The notes under the pieces are model-generated. The model ran no database searches, was not told the DNA's origin, and worked only from the letters and a program-made list of their open reading frames with translations. Of a stretch of 64,000 nt of DNA, positions 54,305-64,000 are shown one piece after another (position 1 is the stretch's first letter; each line of letters begins with the position of its first letter). The stretch spans positions 10,741,001 to 10,805,000 of the forward strand of contig JAVMKO010000006.1 in assembly GCA_032164245.1 (NCBI GenBank), in the 5' to 3' direction. A program made the position numbers and the translations under genes. Origin of the DNA: Sternotherus odoratus. Its lineage: Eukaryota > Chordata > Testudines > Kinosternidae.

Positions 54305-55465
54305 ACCTATGCTTGGTGAAATCTATGCTGCAACAGAAACTAGGTCTATGCTCCATAGCACAGAGTCTCACCAGGTAGAGAACTATCCTAGCTGAATGTC
54401 CCCGCAGACTTTTTCACATCCAGATATTATTGGCTCTTCAATGCATCAGGCTTTAATAGTAGTAGACCCCCTGAAAGGGGCACTCACCTCTTGAGCAGCT
54501 CCAAGCAGCAAGGAGCAGTATTCCATTCTCTTCTCACGTCTGGTCCCCCCGGCAGGCTGACCTGGGTGGGTCTTCCATGGCTTGGCCATATGGCCCAGCC
54601 ACAAAGTCTGAATGAATCTCTTCCCTGTCAGGGAACCTGGGCCTACCCACTGCTGTGGTTTCCAGCCCAGGGATATAGCAGCCATGTACTCCAACCTTTT
54701 GCTGTAGTTACTTCCCTGGGCCTTATCCTGTTGGGCCCTTTTATCTTCAGCCCTAGCTCAGGGACAACCTCCTCAGATTCTCTTCTCTGCAATCCCAGCT
54801 GTGTAAATTCAGCCATTCAAAACTCTGGCTACTTGATGGGCTCCTTTAACCATAGCAGAGTCCCCTCCCTCCTTCCCACCTCTACTCCTAGCCAGGGACT
54901 AGCTTGCTAAGGCCAGGCAGTTCCTTTTATATGAGCTTGATGGACTTTGATTGGCTATTGCCAGCCCTTCTAGCACTCAGAGTAGCAGGTGTCTCTAGCT
55001 TCCAAGATGGCTGCTCCAGTGAGGCTTCTCTAGAAAGGCCTGGAAGACTCACCATTGCTCTTCTTTTTCTCCCCCCTCGCTGCTTCCTGGAAAGGGATGT
55101 AGCAAAACAGCAGGCCTCCATTAGGGGCCCTGAAGGCCTGGTACCTCTCCCCTCCCCCCCAACCCAATGTGTTCTGCCTTAGAAGGAAGCATTCTTTTTC
55201 ATCTTTGCCAGAATAAAAAACGTGCTCTCTAATCCGAGGAAAGAAGAGGCAGCCAGGATAAATCAGGACTGTTGCACTTATCCTAACCTTCTCAACATGC
55301 AAAATTTGCGCTTAATCCATCTGAGAAGGGAGGAAGATAATTCTGCAATCCAGGCAGCTCATATAGTAACTCTGGAGCCAAAATTTCAGTAGCCTGAGTC
55401 CCAGAGGGACAGAAGATCATTCCTGCCATGCTGTATATTAAAATTTTCATTCAGAGAGAATTCTT
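54305..55465. other. no gene recognised; possible antisense LTR
   Basis: A 139-residue frame (54491-54910) has no domain. The stretch 54880-54970, read inverted, carries CATATAAAAGGAACTGCC, a TATA-like word, so 54480-54970 may be an antisense LTR; this is weak. Confidence 0.3.
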
Positions 55466-55474
55466 CTTCATTTA

Positions 55475-56215
55475 GAATCACATAAATGTAAGGTTAAGGA
55501 CCTCAGGATGTTATCTAGTCCGGTCCCCTACGCTGAGGTAGGACCAAGTAGACCTAGATAGTCTGTGACAGGGGTTTGTCCAACCTGTTCTTAAAAACCT
55601 CCAATGATGGGCTTTCCACAACCTCCCATAGAAGCCTATTCCAGAGCTTAACTACCCTGATAGTAAAAACTTTTTCTTAATCTCTAACCTAAATCTCCCA
55701 TGCTGCAGATTAAGCCCATTACTTCTTCATGTCCACTGAGGATAGGAGAAGAACAATTGATCACGTTTCTTTTTATAATAGACCTTAACATCTTTTCACA
55801 AGAGTAAACATGCCCAGTTTTTTTAAACCTTTCCTCATAGCTCAGGTTTTCTAAACCTCTGAGGCCTCACCAGTGTCAAGGAGAGTGGGACAATTACTAC
55901 CTGTGTCTTACATGTGTCATTCCCATTAAAATACCCTAGAATAATATTAGCCTTTTTCACAGCTATATCACATTGTTGACTCATATTCAATTTGTGATCC
56001 ACTATAACCACCTGATCTTTTTCAGCAGTACTACCACCTAGTCAGTTAGTCCCTGTTTTATAGTTGTGTATTTGGATTTTCCTTCCTAAGTGATGTACTT
56101 TGTACTCATCTTTATTGAATTTCATGGTGTTGATTTCAGACCAATTCTCCAATTTGTCACAGTCATTTTGAATTCTTAATTCCATTTTGTTGAATCCTTC
56201 ATATGTGGACTTCAG
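55475..56215 (-). pseudogene. CR1 LINE 3' portion, antisense
   Basis: From left to right it reads the inverted 3' UTR (TTATCTAGTCCGGTCCCC), then inverted C-terminal ORF2 text. Landmarks are GTTCTTAAAAACCTCCAATG, CTCCCATAGAAGCCTATTCC and AACATCTTTTCACAAGAG. Beyond 55870, text such as GACTCATATTCAATTTGTGA (inverse of the INCDVKLNMSQ-type region) and GATGTACTTTGTACTCATC (inverse of the CKVLHLGR region) reaches upstream to about 56165. No open frame survives. Confidence 0.8.
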
Positions 56216-56514
56216 GACGGAATGCTCCGTTCTCTACCAAATTCAATTTAACAAACAAGATTCTTATTGATTGCTGGCATGGCATCAAGCCTACTGTAAC
56301 TGCTAACGTTATTTCATTCTCTCCGCTCTGTGATCTTTTGCTACTGCAGATTCCACATTGCTGCTGAAGGCAAGAAAGAATCTAAAGAATGGCAGAAGAT
56401 CCTAGCCTTTGAGCAATTAGCAGAGTTGAAACACCTGGTATGGTTTTAGCAGAGTAAAACTAAGTGCAGAGTAAGCTGAACTTCACCAAAGAGCAAAACT
56501 GAATATGTGATAGA

Positions 56515-57097
56515 TTATAGAATCAAAAGACTGGAAGGAAATTTGAGAGGTCATCTAGTCCAGTCCACTGCACTCATGGCGGGACTAAGTATTATCCAGA
56601 CCATCCCTGATACGTGTTTGTCCAACCTGATCTTAATCGCCAATGATGGAGATTCCACAACCACCCTAGGCAATTTATTCCAGTGCTTAATCATCCTGAC
56701 AAGGAAATTTTTCCTAATGTCTAACCTAAACCACCCTTGCTGCAATTCAAGCCCATTGCTTCTTGTCCTGTCCTCAGAGGTTAATGAGAACATTTGTAAC
56801 AACTCCTTGTAACAATCTTTTATGTACTTGAAAACTGTTAGGTCTCCTCTCCGTCTTCTCTTTTCCAAACTAAACAAATCCATTTTTTTCAATCTTCCCT
56901 CATGGTCATGTTTTCTAGACTGTTAATCATTTTTGTTGCTCTTCTCTGGACTTTCTCAACTTTGTCCACAATTTCCTGAAATGTGGCACCCAGAATTGGA
57001 CACAATACTCCAGTTGAGGCCATATCAGTGTGGAGTAGAGCAGAAGAATTACTTCTTGTGTATTGCTTACAACACTCCTGCTAATATATCCCAGAAT
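56515..57097 (-). pseudogene. CR1 LINE C-terminal and 3' part, antisense
   Basis: The minus-strand frame 56551-56892 shows DLFSLEKRRRRGDLTVFKYI, RTRSNGLELQQGWFRLDIRK and VKHWNKLP-like text (MIKHWNKLPRVVVESPSL), the conserved CR1 end. A second frame at 56927-57136 shows [20 protein letters not shown]. One frameshift near 56900 separates them. The 3' tail is at 56515-56545. It is truncated upstream at 57097, where a DNA element begins. Confidence 0.85.
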
Positions 57098-57315
57098 CAC
57101 AGGTGCCAACTTTTCTCGGCGCCAGTGGGTGCTCACACGTCCCCGGACCCATCCTCACCCTGACTCCACCCCCACCCCAAAGTTCCTGCCCAAACTCCGC
57201 CCCTCCCTGTCCCTGTTGGACCCCTCCCCAAACCCCTGCCCCACCTCCTCCCCAGAGCGTTCCACGTTCCTCCTCCTCCCTCTCCCTCCCAGGCTTGCCA
57301 CGTGAACCCTAAATA
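57098..57315 (+). mobile_element. C-rich DNA-element fragment (CAGGTGCCAACTTTTC end)
   Basis: It starts CAGGTGCCAACTTTTCTCGG, CGCCAGTGGGTGCTC, a terminus I recall from turtle hAT-like elements, then runs into CCACCCCCACCCC-type sequence. No right terminus is found. It abuts the truncated CR1. Confidence 0.5.
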
Positions 57316-57371
57316 AAAGTTATCTGGACCCACATTGTGATTATTTAGTTACTTATATTTTAATTGCCCAC

Positions 57372-57465
57372 CATGAGATACTGGTGACCTAGTGAACAGA
57401 GCACTAGCCTAGGTCTTAGGAGATCTGGATTCTATTTAATTCTATTCAGTTTTCAAACTTGCTGA
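57372..57465 (+). repeat. MIR/tRNA-SINE-like fragment
   Basis: GTGACCTAGTGAACAGAGCA, CTAGCCTAGGTCTTAGGAGA and TCTGGATTCTATT follow the head of a MIR-type SINE, including a B-box-like word. Confidence 0.55.
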
Positions 57466-57469
57466 GCAC

Positions 57470-58995
57470 CTGCTGTTCCCATCAATATCTATGAAATTGT
57501 GGGTACTCTTAGCCCTTCACTGGCCCATTGTCATGGAGGTCTCTAAAGATGGATTTAAGAGTCTACCTTTAGATACCCAAGTCTGAAAATTCTGGCTTAA
57601 GTTTTCGCTTGTAACTAGGAGACACCTGCACGAACTTCTGACACAAATTTTATCTTCTGGAACTTTTAATTAGGTTCCCTTTCCTGTATGCATCAATCAT
57701 ACATCTGAGCAAAATCTCATGGTAACAACCCATCAGAAGTTACTGCTGTGTAACAAATTTCAGTCTGAAAAGTGTCTAAGCATATTTTTTAAAATGACAA
57801 TCTCACAAGACAGAAAGAGGATCACTTTGGGTTTCACTCTCCCAGGATCTACAGGTTCATTGAGTTGATTAACCAACCCTGACATAGAAGAGCATGATAC
57901 ACCCTCCACCATCTGTACTCGTCTTGAATTGTCCAAGGCCACTGAGTTATAGGGCTGCCTAAAGAACATCCCCTAGAGAACAGCAGAGTGTCAGTGCTAG
58001 CAACCAGCCTGAGGAAAGTACTGTTAAACACCAAAGGCCGTATCCCCAGCATGGCACCATCTAAGTCAGCAATTTCCCACTTACGCCAACAGAGAATTTG
58101 ACCCCAGGAACCATAATTTTCCAATCTGCATTCTGTGCCCCTCCCTGAAAACTGCTCCCCACTTTCCTCCACCTCTTAAACCAGGAATTGGCCAGGAACA
58201 GTTCTAAACAAAGAACATAGAAACACACGGGCATTCTGAATAAAGGCATTTAGCATTAAAATATTGGTGCACTCTTAGTTCCTGCCCTGAATGATTTCCT
58301 GAAAGACCAGAGAATCTAGTGGTGTCACAGGGTCAGAAACCGTAGTGAATAAAATCAATTTGTATGTAAAGTGCTGGAGGGCATGACATAATCCTCTTTC
58401 CTCTCTTCAGAGCATGCACCAAGAACATCTTATAAAATCAATGGTCCTCCAGGAAGTACAAACATAAGAGCTAGAGCGGTGCAGAGACAGGGGTCTCAGC
58501 TTCATGGTGGATTTCAATATTTCAAACATTTTGGTTTGGTTTTGATTCAGAACGAAACGCAAAAATGTCTAAGTTTTTTGCAAAAGGAAAGGAAACCCTG
58601 GTTTCCAGGCAGTTCACGGGGAGGGAGGGGCAGACTGCCCCAGAACAGTGGACAACAGAAGTCCTGGGGTCCCCCCACTCCAAAGCAGCTTGTGTGGCAA
58701 GTTTCTGAGGATCTGGGTGGGAGAGGTGGCAGAAAACCAGGCAGGTTTCAAACACTGCCTGGCAGGCAGGGGAGCAACAGAACCTTGGAACATCATAAAA
58801 ATTGAACGATCCGCACAAGCTTTTTCAATTTTGATGAATCCGTAAAAACAATGTTTCACTGGAATTTTTTCTAGGACTTCTAGTAATAACCCCACTCTGG
58901 GTGATGAAGACTCAGGTTAGAGCCTGCTGGCTGCCCAAACACATCACCCTTTCCTCTACCATTCTAGTTAAAGGACTAATGTCCAACTCCACAGA
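57470..58995. other. no gene recognised
   Basis: Overlapping short frames at 58479-58845 on both strands lack domains. AT-rich edge words at 58520-58570 and 58810-58870 resemble the family at 16978. Confidence 0.35.
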
Positions 58996-59001
58996 GATAG
59001 T

Positions 59002-59068
59002 TGGGTTCCTAACTCCCATTGGTTTCAGTGAAAGTTAGGAGCCTAAATACCTTTGACAATATGAGCCT
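59002..59068. repeat. palindromic MITE (GTTCCTAACTCCC...)
   Basis: TGGGTTCCTAACTCCCATTG pairs with CAGTGAAAGTTAGGAGCC, followed by TAAATACCTTTGACAATATG, a phrase that normally continues this repeat. Confidence 0.65.
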
Positions 59069-59164
59069 AAGTTCATTAGCTGGCAGCAGGGGTAAGTGGT
59101 TATTCTCTGAGGACCAACCAGAGAGGAAACATGTAACACACTTTACAAACATGTTACACAAAGA

Positions 59165-59745
59165 GACTGTAGGGAGCCTGGGGCGGGGGCTCCCTCCGAG
59201 CCAGAGGGGAAAGAACCACTCTCTCAGACTGAGTGGGCGGGGTTAGACCAACATGGCTCCACCCCCAGGAAGGAGAGGTGCAGAACAGGAAGTACAAAGG
59301 GCGGGGCCCTTAGCTCACTCAGGGCAGCACCAGGGATGGAGACAGATATAGACGCTCCCTCCACGCCCTGCTGCCAAGCCAGGGGAGGCCCTGGACCAAG
59401 GGAATCCCAGTCTAGAGGAAGGACTGGGGTTACTAGACCTGCCAGCCGCGGAGTACCCCGAGGGACTGCCAGAGCCGAGCAGTGACCCCTGCCTGACTGA
59501 AGCGGACCCTGAGGGGGAACCGGAGCTGCCAGCGGCGGAATACCCAGACTCCTGCCGGAGCTCCCCTGCCTGAGGGGTGTGCCACGGCCACTTGCCGGCA
59601 CACCTCCTGACCCTAATTCCCTCGTGACAGGAAGGTGTGACCAAGGCCTTTCAGAGAGGCTGTAGCTCCCCACCACCCCCAGCGGCTCAGTGGACCTACT
59701 GGCCCTAGTACAGAGACCAATAGCGGAAAAAAGTAACAATTCACT
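59165..59745. repeat. GC-rich repeat-like block, unassigned
   Basis: CpG-rich DNA in which CTGCCAGCCGCGGAGTACCC (about 59438) recurs imperfectly as CTGCCAGCGGCGGAATACCC (about 59526), a partial tandem duplication. The minus-strand 171-residue frame has no domain. It may be part of an LTR or leader region, but no supporting ends are seen. Confidence 0.4.
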
Positions 59746-59749
59746 TGAT

Positions 59750-60085
59750 ACTGGGGGTCCCAGTAAGTGTTCACAATATAGTCTATGGCAGGGTTGTCAA
59801 TTTTGGTTGGATGTATTCTTAAGGTTTCATCATGACATAATATTTAATTAAAATTTATGTATATGGACAGTTTACACTAGGATACTGAAAAGTACAATCC
59901 AGGCACTTACTCTGCTTTTATACGACTAGAAAAATATTTTTATGATGAAATATTGACAGGGGTATCACTGCAAGACCCTTTAGTACATCAAAAGTGAGAA
60001 ACTGGGTGTGATCAGTTTTAGCAAAAACAACCTTGTGCCTTCCCATCATCCAACATGTAATCAGAACAAATCTCCAGCATTGCTA
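59750..60085. other. AT-rich, possible transposon edge
   Basis: CAGGGTTGTCAATTTTGGTT at 59791 resembles a CAGGGTTGCCAA-type DNA-element terminus; nothing pairs with it. Confidence 0.3.
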
Positions 60086-60087
60086 TT

Positions 60088-60210
60088 TAGGGTGACTAGA
60101 CAGCAAGTGTGAAAAATCAGGACGGGGTTGAGGGGTAATAAGAGCCTAGATAAGAGAGCGCCCCAAATATCTGGATTGTCCCTATATAATTGGGACATCT
60201 GGTCACCCTT
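60088..60210. mobile_element. short hAT-type MITE, second copy (inverted)
   Basis: The termini AGGGTGACTAGACAG and CATCTGGTCACCCT are inverse complements with one mismatch in the first 12. TTGCTATT flanks it on both sides (60080-60087 and 60211-60218), a perfect 8-bp duplication. Same family as 16557-16701, in the opposite orientation; about 123 bp. Confidence 0.85.
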
Positions 60211-60227
60211 TTGCTATTAGACCATTC

Positions 60228-60235
60228 GGCTAGAC
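60228..60235. repeat. 8-bp target-site duplication, left
   Basis: GGCTAGAC, identical to 61429-61436. Confidence 0.95.
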
Positions 60236-60403
60236 CAGGGGTCTCCAAACTTTTCAGCCCGAGGGCCGCATTAACTATCAAATAGCAGTTCGGGGGCCTA
60301 CAACACACTCGAGGTCCAAATAAAAAAGAATCAAAACATGAATGTTGTTTTTAATTATTTATTTAATATTATTTTATTCAGTTATTATTTAATAACACAT
60401 TGA

Positions 60404-60483
60404 TACACTACACATGAACACCTGTTCACTACACATGAACACTACACATGAACACCTGTTCACTACACATGAACACTACACAT
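60404..60483. repeat. short direct repeats
   Basis: CACTACACATGAACA recurs five times, with CCTGTT between some copies. Confidence 0.9.
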
Positions 60484-61070
60484 CAACCCCCCAACTGACC
60501 CACCCAGCCAGGTCTCTCCCCCCAAAACCTCCTTTCCTCCAACCCCCAACTGACCCACCCAGCCAGGTCTCTCCCCCCAAAACCTCCTTTCCTCCAACCC
60601 CCCCCCTCAACTGACCCACCCAGCCAGGTCTCTCCCCCCAAAACCTCCTTTCCTCCAACCCCCCCCCCAAATGACCCACCCAGCCAGGTCTCTCCCCCCC
60701 AAACCTCCTTTCCTCCAACCCCCAACTGACCCACCCAGCCAGGTCTCTCCCCCCAAAACCTCCTTTCCTCCAACCACCCCCCAACTGACCCACCCAGCCA
60801 GGTCTCTCCCCCAAAAACTTCCTTTCCTCCAACCCCCCCCCCCAAATGACCCACCCAGCCAGGTCTCTCCCCCCAAAACCTCCTTTCCTCCAACCCCCAA
60901 CTGACCTACCCAGCCAGGTCTCTCCCCCCAAAACCTCCTTTCCTCCAAACCCCCCCCCCCAAACTGACCCGCTCAACCCGGTCTCTTCCCCCCCCCCCCA
61001 ACTGACCCGCTCAACCCGGTCTCTTCCCCCCCCCCCCCCAACTGACCCGCTCAACCCGGTCTCTCCCCAC
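60484..61070. repeat. about 56-60-bp minisatellite related to the 32-37 kb arrays
   Basis: Eight units of AACTGACCCACCCAGCCAGG, TCTCTCCCCCCAAAACCTCC and TTTCCTCCAACCCC, then shorter units of CAACTGACCCGCTCAACCCGG TCTCT type (split here for length). These units almost match the variant at 33192-33252 in hAT copy 1. The 343-residue minus-strand frame through this array is an artefact of its periodicity. Confidence 0.95.
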
Positions 61071-61159
61071 AGACCGTTTCGCCGCCTGGCAGTGGGTGGC
61101 TCCTTGTTTCGCCGCCTGTAACTGGGTGGCGGTGCAGCGCGTCCCGGCCCCAGCTCTGA

Positions 61160-61325
61160 GCCGTCCCTGGCCGGCGGCGGCAGCGGAGCACGCGGCGCGT
61201 CCCGGCCGGCGGCGGCAGCGGAGCACGCGGCGCATCCCGGCCCTGCGGCTGGCGGCGGCAGCGGAGCACGCGGTGCGTCCCGGCCGGCGGCGGCAGCGGA
61301 GCACGCGGCGCGTCCCGGCCCCGTG
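61160..61325. repeat. GC-rich tandem repeat
   Basis: GCGTCCCGGCC followed by GGCGGCGGCAGCGGAGCACG occurs about four times, one with an extra CTGCGGCT. CpG-dense. Confidence 0.85.
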
Positions 61326-61428
61326 GCTGGTTCCCGACCCCTGACGTAGACAAAAAGATCTCCACGGGCCGGATGAGAGGGCCTCGCGGGCCGCATCCGG
61401 CCCGCGGGCTGTAGTTTGGAGACCCCTG

Positions 61429-61436
61429 GGCTAGAC
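61429..61436. repeat. 8-bp target-site duplication, right
   Basis: GGCTAGAC. Confidence 0.95.
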
Positions 61437-61439
61437 CAA

Positions 61440-62455
61440 AGGACTCTGCTTAGCATAGTTCTTAGTGTTGAGTTCAGATTTTTTAAGATAACTCTGTAGA
61501 ACTTCACCGATTATATATTTTCCTCTTTAATTTACGCGTCAGAGGATAAAGCTAATCAAAATGGCAGTGAAGATAGTTCAACTGTTTCAGGTCCAGGGCT
61601 GATTTATTACCAGTAGTTGCATTACTCTCTCTTTCACAGAAGCTGCTGTGAATGATTCCACCTCCCCATTCTCCAGAAAAATCTTTTTGCTGGCTATCAA
61701 ATACAAGCTGACATACTTGCATACCAGACACGCACAAGTGCACTGCACAGTCTGATTCATCTGTGAAACATCCAACATGCTCTCTGCTTGATGTAAAATA
61801 GGTTGGAAGAGTGACCTATTAAAAGCAAGAGGGGGGGGGGAAAGTCTACTGCAGAGCTGTGAAAAATTATTTTTTTCTTACTCTTTGTTCAGCCTCCTTT
61901 CCTCAGGTTGCTTTTCGGTTGCACTCAGATGTCCTGATGAGGGGCAACCTTATACAAACATGTATAGATAGACGGAAGATCCACAGAATAACTTCATGGC
62001 ATGGCAGAACTACTAAATATGACGGAGATTACACACTGTCCATTTGCTATGATCAAAGTGCAAGTATAATTCCTACAGGTTATAGAGCATTACACAGCAA
62101 AAAGTGTCACCTTAGCTCTGACCTGCATATATGGAAACTGAATTACAGCATGTTAGAAAGACAAGACAAAAATCTAAAGAAATGGCAAAGTATCCTTCCT
62201 TTTAACCATGATAGCTGCTCAAAGCCATCTACCTAGGATCCCTTACAGTAATTTTAAAGTATAGACGTTCCACTGTTTCATGTGATGGTAATTCTAAAAT
62301 AGAATGTAGAAATTTACTGGACAAAATAACCTAATGCTTTAAAAATATCATTTATCTTGCTCCAATTTAGAAAGATAAAGATTGTATTTTCTCTTATAGG
62401 GCCAGCAGTAGATCAAGTACATTTCTAAATCTTACTAACATCCAGAGCTGATGGG
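61440..62455. other. no gene recognised
   Basis: A 125-residue plus-strand frame at 61859-62236 is the longest that is not driven by a repeat. It shows no domain or membrane segment beyond a short hydrophobic start. The base composition is ordinary AT-rich. I regard it as chance. Confidence 0.3.
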
Positions 62456-62459
62456 AAAG

Positions 62460-62740
62460 AAGAAGAAAAAACAAAACTTTTGAGAATTTGGCAAGAAATG
62501 TATTTATTTTTTAAAACAGTTTTTTCAAACTGTCAAAATTTCTTCTAAAGGTTTTTGACTTTTGAAAATGTCAAACATCTCAATAGCTAGGTCAAAACAA
62601 AACACATTTTTTACTAATTTCCTGTGAAAGTTTTCAGAGGAATGGGATATTTCAAAAATTAACACGTGATTACTTTTTTATTGAAATCTCAAAATACAGG
62701 ACATTTGGACCTGGTCAACTGGCATAATTAGGGATGTTGG
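62460..62740. repeat. AT-rich degenerate DNA-element family
   Basis: TTTTCAAACTGTCAAAATTT, GTTTTTGACTTTTGAAAATG and similar inverted words, as at 16978-17402. Confidence 0.35.
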
Positions 62741-62744
62741 TCCA

Positions 62745-64000
62745 CATTTTCAGTGGGCCTTCACACTGGCTGTTTATTTTGTTCATGAGGGGAAAAAAAG
62801 AGCATGCACTCATTTGCGCTCAGTGATACCACATCTGTGCAAGAAAGCAACTGCTTGCTTATCTTTCCATTTGTGCATGCAGTTTATGTAGACAAGTACA
62901 CATGGAATTTTGAAAGTGTAGAACTGACCAAAACCTTTTAAAAAATTGGTCCAAAATGTGCAAGGGAAACACAAGTCTATTTTTTCTTCTTTGAAGCAGG
63001 TGGTAGCTGCGGGCCACTTTGTAATAAAGACTTCTGATTGCAGAGAGAGCAATAAACAGAGGTCTCCTCCACCGCCACGTATTCTAAAAATAAAGTACAC
63101 TTTCATTCAGAAAGAGTTTTCTGAGAAGGTTAATTGCGTTGGGGCCTGCTCCGAATCTGACCCATTTTCTTAGAACTTTTACTTTCCACCCAAAACATTT
63201 TTGCAGCCTGCAGATCTAAGAGTTTTATATTGTATCTGCTGGCTTTCGGAACAACCTGGAAACCCTAAAACACAATTATGCATTACATTTTAATGATAAT
63301 TTTACAAGATCAATAGAGAGAACAGCTACAACATTAACTCAATATTATGATACCAAGAAATGGGGAAGGTTACCAAAGGAAATAAAACAATCAGCTTTAG
63401 AGGAACCGGACAGTGAAGGCTGATGGGGAATGGAATGTTAATCTGCATTATACCGTTCAATCATTAGATAGAACTGTATGTGAAAACCTTTTTTAAACAA
63501 ACCTCAACCCATAGCTGGGAGAGCATTAGAGGATCTTATAATGAAGACATCTGGTGTGAGCAAGCAAGCTCTGTGACCAGTCCATAATTGGTACAGAAGT
63601 ACATGACATGGTGTCAGGAGTAAACTAAGAACAGAAACAGAAGGAACAAAGCAATAAAGCTTGCAGAATCTCATCAAGATGTCACTCTTCAATGCCCCCG
63701 AGAACCTTAGTTTTGACAACCCTCAGAATGAACAGACTGGAAACAATATTTTGCAACATTTTGCAATGCTACCAAGCTCCACAAAGAAACTGGAGATAAA
63801 CCAATATCTTTTTAAATTTATGCTATGGGGAAGGAGGTAGAGCATATCTTTAACTCCTTTGACTTTACTGAAGAGAGTCACAAAGATGACTATGAAAGGG
63901 TTCTGGTTATTTTTCATGTATACCCTATACCTCCGAGTAATGTGGTTTGTGATAGAGTATTTTTCTATCTGAGAATTCAAGAACCAAGGGGAAATATTGA
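62745..64000. other. no feature recognised
   Basis: AT-rich with short frames only; no repeat termini, tandem array or exon-like pattern. Confidence 0.3.

Larger units (their letters stand above)
60236..61428. mobile_element. hAT-type element with the shared minisatellite
   Basis: A 1193-bp element. The left terminus CAGGGGTCTCCAAACT and the right terminus, inverted CAGGGGTCTCCAAACT, are identical over 16 bp and flanked by perfect GGCTAGAC. Internal order: AT-rich arm (60236-60403), short direct repeats (60404-60483), a C-rich minisatellite (60484-61070), a GC-rich arm with tandem GGCGGCGGCAGCGGAGCACG units (about 61160-61320), and the right end. CCCGCGGGCTGTAGTTTGGA near the right end mirrors ACTTTTCAGCCCGAGGGCCG near the left. 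No transposase frame. Confidence 0.95.

Noticed and set aside
59224..59739. A 171-residue minus-strand gene in GC-rich DNA
   Set aside because: GC-rich DNA has few stop codons; the region shows partial tandem duplication and no domain.
60476..61507. A 343-residue minus-strand frame
   Set aside because: It runs through the minisatellite and the GC-rich tandem block of a hAT-type element; low complexity and no family match.
61859..62236. A 125-residue coding gene or exon
   Set aside because: No recognisable domain or flanking splice signals; length is compatible with chance in 64 kb.

Overview
The window looks like nuclear DNA of a sauropsid, most likely a turtle (crocodilian less likely). 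It is full of CR1-clade LINE fragments, hAT elements with 8-bp target duplications (several at NTCTAGAN), a PIF/Harbinger MITE with a TTA duplication, a pogo/Tigger-like MITE with a TA duplication, MIR/CORE-SINE pieces and many small palindromic repeats of the kind common in turtle genomes. The assignment rests on recalled family hallmarks, not on a search. I find no intact host gene, no exon I can defend, no rRNA or tRNA gene and no CRISPR. The window reads as intergenic or intronic DNA whose coding traces are all broken transposon genes.

Layout. 0-9 kb: sparse, with one CR1 (about 2600-5570, + strand) split by a 1.27 kb GC-rich insert made of a pyrimidine minisatellite and a long palindrome. 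10-17 kb: an LTR-like piece, two abutting hAT ends, and a hAT element (11328-13042) carrying an internal CR1 reverse-transcriptase fragment, followed by MIR and palindromic MITEs. 17-31 kb: a small Ty3/gypsy-like pol remnant, a decayed CR1-like LINE (25.9-27.3 kb), MITEs and the pogo-like MITE. 32-37.3 kb: the most striking part, two nearly identical 1.7 kb hAT-type elements in opposite orientation, each with its own perfect 8-bp duplication, and each carrying a 20-unit minisatellite whose variant order is the same in both. 37-57 kb: nested LINE and DNA elements, a long-TIR hAT with a transposase fossil, and antisense CR1s. 57-64 kb: GC-rich repeats and another hAT-type element (60236-61428) whose termini differ from the 32-37 kb pair but whose internal minisatellite is the same.

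No genes work together here in the operon sense. The biology is transposon biology: non-autonomous hAT-type elements acting as carriers of C-rich minisatellites and, in one case, of a LINE fragment. The best candidate for something undescribed is this minisatellite cargo shared by two terminally distinct hAT families, together with the recent local inverted duplication that could fold into a 1.7 kb hairpin.
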